Program-made: the position numbers and the translations under genes
From: Chitinophagaceae bacterium
GTDB lineage: Bacteria; Bacteroidota; Bacteroidia; Chitinophagales; Chitinophagaceae
Assembly (NCBI GenBank): GCA_947476485.1
Contig: CANJQU010000027.1
Location: 1-42,233, forward strand
DNA length: 42,233 nt
Reading direction: 5' to 3'
Notes under the pieces: generated by a model
What the model was told of the DNA's origin: nothing
The model's database searches: none
The model's input: the letters and a program-made list of their open reading frames with translations, nothing else
Part shown: in pieces, positions 39,701-42,233 of the stretch
Position numbering within the stretch: the first letter of the stretch is position 1
Layout: every line of letters starts with the position of its first letter

Positions 39701-42233
39701 AGGCAATGGATTGACGGTAACAATCGCTGTGCTGCGACACCCTGTAGGCAACTGGTAAGTAATTATTGCCGTGCCTGCGGATACACCGGTCACGAGTCCT
39801 GAACTTCCTACAACGGCCACTCCCGGCGCAGAGCTGCTCCATGAGCCGCCACCCGATATATCAAAAAGTCCGGTTGTTGATCCCGCACACACAGTCATAA
39901 CTCCGCTTATCGCTGCAGGCAGCGGATTAACAGTAATTGTGGTAGCCGCAAGACAACCCGTGCTCAAAGTATAAGTAATACCAGCGACACCGGCCGTCGA
40001 TCCCGTAATGACCCCCGTGCCTGCACCAATGGCCGCAATACCGGGGGCGCCAGAGGTCCATATGCCCCCCGCAGTGTCGTTTGTATACGTGGTTGTCATA
40101 CCTGCACAGATGGATGGCACCCCGGCGATCATCGCAGGCACCGGATTGACCGTGATGGTTATCGTATTGATACAGCCGGTATTCAAGGTATAGGTAATAG
40201 CTGTGCTGCCGGCAGACACACCGGTGACAACTCCGGTACCGGACCCGATAGTCGCAATGCCGGCAGAGCCAGAGCTCCAGCTTCCACCCGCAGTTATATC
40301 ACTCATTGTGACGGTAAGTCCGGCACAAACATCCGGCGGACCGGTTACTGCCGCGGGTAAGGAATTAACGGTGAATGAAATGAGCGTAATGCACCCGGTC
40401 GCTAAGGTATAGGTTATCGTAGTAATCCCCGGCGCGACCCCGGTCACAACTCCGCTAACCGAACCGATACTGGCGATCCCGGGAGATCCACTGGCCCAGG
40501 TACCGCCCGATGACGCATCTGTCAGATTAGTAGTAAGCCCGAGGCATACACTTCGCGCTCCGCTGATACCCACCGGCAAAGGATTGACTGTAAAACCGGT
40601 TGTGATATAGCAACCGGTAGGCAGCGTATAACTAATAACAGCCGTACCGGCAAGCAGACCGGAAACAACACCAGTTAACCCACTGATAGCCGCAGTAGAC
40701 GGGACACTGCTCGTCCATGTTCCGCCGGATGATGCATCACTCAGACTGGTAGTCAGTCCAACACAAACATTAGTAACTCCGGAAATAGCAGCCGGCAAAG
40801 GATCGGCCGTGAATACTATAGTTGCAATACAACCTGTAGGCAAAGTATAAGTAATGATAGCCGTTCCTGCTGCAATACCTGACACAATGCCGGTACTGCC
40901 ATCTACCACCAGGACACCACCCAATCCTGTACTGCTCCACGTGCCACCGGGGGCCGCATCGCTGAGGCTTGTTGAGAAACCGGCACATATGCGCGCAGTC
41001 CCCGTTATCGAAGCAGGAAGTGGATCTACCGTCACTGTTGCAGCGATCAGGCAGCCTGTAGGCAACGTATAAGTAATGTTCGCAGTGCCGGTGCCTGTAC
41101 CGGTCAATATTCCCGTAATTGCGCCTATACTTGCGGTAGACGGACTTCCACTGCTCCAGCTCCCGCCGTCTGAAATATTAGTTAGAACTGTTGTTAGTCC
41201 ATGGCATATTTCCATATCGCCTCCTATCGCTTCAGGCAATGGATTTACAGTTACGGCCGCAGATATGGCGCAGCCGGTGCCAATGGTGTACGTAATTAAC
41301 GTAGTCCCTGACGAAACACCTACTACTGTTCCGGTTGATCCGTCAATCGTTGCAACGGACGTATTACCGCTCGTCCAGTCACCACCTGCCGATGCATCGC
41401 TCAGGCTCGTTGTCAATCCTGCACACACAGTACGTATTCCCGTTATCGGCAAAGGCAACGAATTGATCGTGACCACCGTCGTTGTAACGCATCCCGCACT
41501 TAGAACAAAAGATATAGTTGCAGTTCCCGACGCGCCACCGGTGACAATACCTGTAGTCGATCCAATGGTCGCGACAGCAGGATTAGTACTGCTCCATATT
41601 CCCGTTCCGCTGGCATCGCTAAGCAGTGATGTATGACCCGAGCATACGAAAGTATTACCACTGATGCCGGCCAGCGTATTAACTGTTACTGTCGTGTACG
41701 TCAGGCAGCCGGTAGAAAGTGAATAGGTGATATTGGCAGTGCCTGCCGATACACCAGAAACAATACCCGTACCGGAGGTCGTGATCGCGACACTCAGGTT
41801 CCCACTACTCCAGGTACCACCTGCGAATGCATCACTTAGTGTGGTTGTAAGTCCAACACAGAAAGTAGTATTTCCCGTGATCGCCGCAGGAAGCGGGTGG
41901 ACGGTCATAACTGTAGTAGCGAAACAACCTGTAGGCAGCACATAGCTCATAACCGCTGTACCGGCAGAAACACCCGACACCGATCCCGAAACAGAATTGA
42001 TGGTAGCCACACCAGGATTCCCGCTGGACCAGGTACCGCCGCCGGTTGCATCGATCAATATCGTCGAAGCCAGTTGACAGATACTCGTACTGCCGGTTAT
42101 AGCGGAGGGCAGAGGATTCACCATCATGACCCGGGAAGTGATACAACCGGTTGGAAGTGTATATATGATCGTTGTTGTACCTTCAAGTATGCCGGTGGCA
42201 ACACCAGTACCCGATGTTATCGAAATAACAGTA
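36788..42233 (-). CDS. giant BIG2-like repeat surface protein with T9SS sorting domain (partial)
   Basis: The open frame runs through the right edge with no start in the window, so at least 1814 residues are visible. The visible N-terminal side is 18 complete and one partial repeats of about 73 residues, each with GGTWSSGNPGVATI, (S/T)GVVTGVSAGT and ITYTLPTGC and the linker VNPLPxxITG. This is the BIG2 bacterial Ig-like pattern with two cysteines added. Three divergent Ig-like domains with (P/I)(T/A)Y(H/R/Q)W follow, then a type A T9SS sorting domain (VPNPNTGTFNITGRL) ending FHFVVTR. It is probably a long cell-surface adhesin stalk. Gene symbol and ligand are unknown. Confidence 0.88.
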   Translation of the reverse strand, partial: TVISITSGTGVATGILEGTTTIIYTLPTGCITSRVMMVNPLPSAITGSTSICQLASTILIDATGGGTWSSGNPGVATINSVSGSVSGVSAGTAVMSYVLPTGCFATTVMTVHPLPAAITGNTTFCVGLTTTLSDAFAGGTWSSGNLSVAITTSGTGIVSGVSAGTANITYSLSTGCLTYTTVTVNTLAGISGNTFVCSGHTSLLSDASGTGIWSSTNPAVATIGSTTGIVTGGASGTATISFVLSAGCVTTTVVTINSLPLPITGIRTVCAGLTTSLSDASAGGDWTSGNTSVATIDGSTGTVVGVSSGTTLITYTIGTGCAISAAVTVNPLPEAIGGDMEICHGLTTVLTNISDGGSWSSGSPSTASIGAITGILTGTGTGTANITYTLPTGCLIAATVTVDPLPASITGTARICAGFSTSLSDAAPGGTWSSTGLGGVLVVDGSTGIVSGIAAGTAIITYTLPTGCIATIVFTADPLPAAISGVTNVCVGLTTSLSDASSGGTWTSSVPSTAAISGLTGVVSGLLAGTAVISYTLPTGCYITTGFTVNPLPVGISGARSVCLGLTTNLTDASSGGTWASGSPGIASIGSVSGVVTGVAPGITTITYTLATGCITLISFTVNSLPAAVTGPPDVCAGLTVTMSDITAGGSWSSGSAGIATIGSGTGVVTGVSAGSTAITYTLNTGCINTITITVNPVPAMIAGVPSICAGMTTTYTNDTAGGIWTSGAPGIAAIGAGTGVITGSTAGVAGITYTLSTGCLAATTITVNPLPAAISGVMTVCAGSTTGLFDISGGGSWSSSAPGVAVVGSSGLVTGVSAGTAIITYQLPTGCRSTAIVTVNPLPAPISGAGSVCTGSSVTLSDITTGGTWSISSSGGIATIGSTTGVVTGVAAGSTIVTYKISTGCMVVFTETVLASPFPITGTLTVCVGLTSNLSSATASGAWTSTSPTIASINGTTGTVTGVSPGTSILTYALGSGCLITAVVTVNPLPTSILGPSVICTGQSFILTDDTPGGHWSSGPPGVATVNTITGLLVGVSAGTTIVTYTLPTSCVATMGLTVNPSPVAIAGLNHVCAGAGTILTDGTTGGTWSSSNVAIATIGSGTGLVSGLSAGTVTFSYSLLTGCKATMLFTVSPLPSVIAGNRSICLSATSALSDTLTGGTWSIAPTSIATINAITGVATGLALGTAAVTYTLPTGCTTTAIVTVNPYPVAIVGPSLVCQGYSISLTDASTGGTWSSSNPGVGSVAPGAGVLTGVSGGSVTITYTQFTGCFVTKNVTVNPLYPISGSTSLCVGSGYTFSDLAPGGTWSSGTTTVATIGSGAGAATAVASGITLISYSLPSGCSAVTVVTVHALPASFDMTGGGNYCSGGTGLFVGLNGSETGTGYFLYRDTSFVTMQGGTGGALLYGPFTAAGTYTVVAINSITGCTRNMSGSAVIGITPIAAPSVTVTTSIGDTVCQGSLAIFRAVPVLGGSAPTYHWFVNGISVSATGPDSTYTYIPFNGDVVSVFMISSAVCVTPASARDSFTVTTTPNLTPSVSISISPGDSVCATLPVTIVPDPVNGGSAPAYRWVKNGIGAGWGSTYTFVPANGDNIFCVMHSNYQCLVIDSTYSTNNINVTVVPLLSPAVSVTAYPGVNLTPGQADTLIALVTGGGTGITYQWSINGIAVPGATSDTFISSSFTNNDTIICVISGDSYCGIVHGTGGVIINIDETAVQQTSGGLNGIKLVPNPNTGTFNITGRLSLGQSEVELEITDVLGHVVYKKSILFSGGSINERIELDNSFANGMYILRLSSKDQPGFPAAVQSLFHFVVTR
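38164..42233 (-). repeat. array of about 73-residue BIG2-like repeats with paired cysteines
   Basis: About 219 bases per unit, 18 complete units and one cut by the window edge. In all 18 complete units a Cys near position 5 (VCAG, ICQL, VCVG and similar) and a second near position 56 (TGC, SGC or TSC) are kept. Units differ throughout at the DNA level, with many synonymous changes, so recent amplification is not evident. The array continues past 42233, so the total repeat count is unknown. Confidence 0.85.

Noticed and set aside
38892-39758. 288-codon open frame antisense to the BIG2 array
   Set aside because: It mirrors the repeat structure of the coding strand (its proline-rich units recur every 219 bases). 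A second one at 41076-41636 does the same. Both are shadows of biased codon use.
38164-42233. CRISPR-like or recent tandem duplication
   Set aside because: The 219-base units are coding, in frame and diverged, with no identical short repeats or spacers.
1-42233. tRNA, rRNA, insertion sequence or prophage genes
   Set aside because: None were recognised; intergenic gaps are short, and no transposase, integrase or phage structural motifs are encoded.

Overview
The window looks like a chromosomal segment of a Bacteroidota bacterium, most likely a Chitinophagaceae-type member of the Chitinophagales; the genus is not determined. The reasons are three secreted proteins ending in type IX secretion (T9SS) sorting domains, a DUF5686 protein with an N-terminal carboxypeptidase-regulatory-like domain, Bacteroidota-type -7 boxes (TAnnTTTG) close to start codons, and weak Shine-Dalgarno signals. 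There are no tRNA or rRNA genes, CRISPR arrays, insertion sequences or prophage genes. Coding density is high, and the largest gene-free stretches are about 240-250 bases.

Region 1 (1-8.1 kb) holds the tail of an unknown gene, a GyrI-like ligand-binding protein, a small exported protein, a DUF5686 outer-membrane protein, a deoxynucleoside kinase, trpS and an Nramp metal transporter with a fused UspA domain. Between the kinase and trpS lie a short VbhA-like antitoxin gene and, on the opposite strand, a frameshifted remnant of a Fic toxin gene.

Region 2 (8.1-24.2 kb) is mostly housekeeping and envelope biogenesis. It contains a KdsC-like phosphatase, iscX and a 2Fe-2S ferredoxin, a DUF2520 Rossmann protein, a PlsC-type acyltransferase, ung, a LuxE-family protein, a lipoprotein, lipB, a small membrane protein, an M1 metallopeptidase, a DEAD-box helicase, the MlaE-MlaF-MlaD lipid transport genes, mtgA and hldD. 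Two octamer repeat runs precede the kdsC-like and iscX starts.

Region 3 (24.2-42.2 kb) is dominated by cell-surface proteins on the minus strand. They are a VCBS/FG-GAP T9SS cargo, an SDR oxidoreductase, a second M1 aminopeptidase, an OmpA-family barrel protein directly behind a 1381-residue T9SS adhesin with an ALK/LTK-like glycine-rich domain and tandem PKD-like domains, and a giant protein of about 73-residue BIG2-like repeats with paired cysteines. This last gene runs off the right edge. The adhesin and OmpA genes are 24 bases apart and probably form a secreted-adhesin plus envelope-anchor unit.

The best candidates for something undescribed are the Fic/VbhA scar beside trpS, the adhesin-OmpA unit with its neighbouring cysteine-paired repeat giant, and the octamer leader repeats. 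Everything here comes from reading the sequence; no database search was run.
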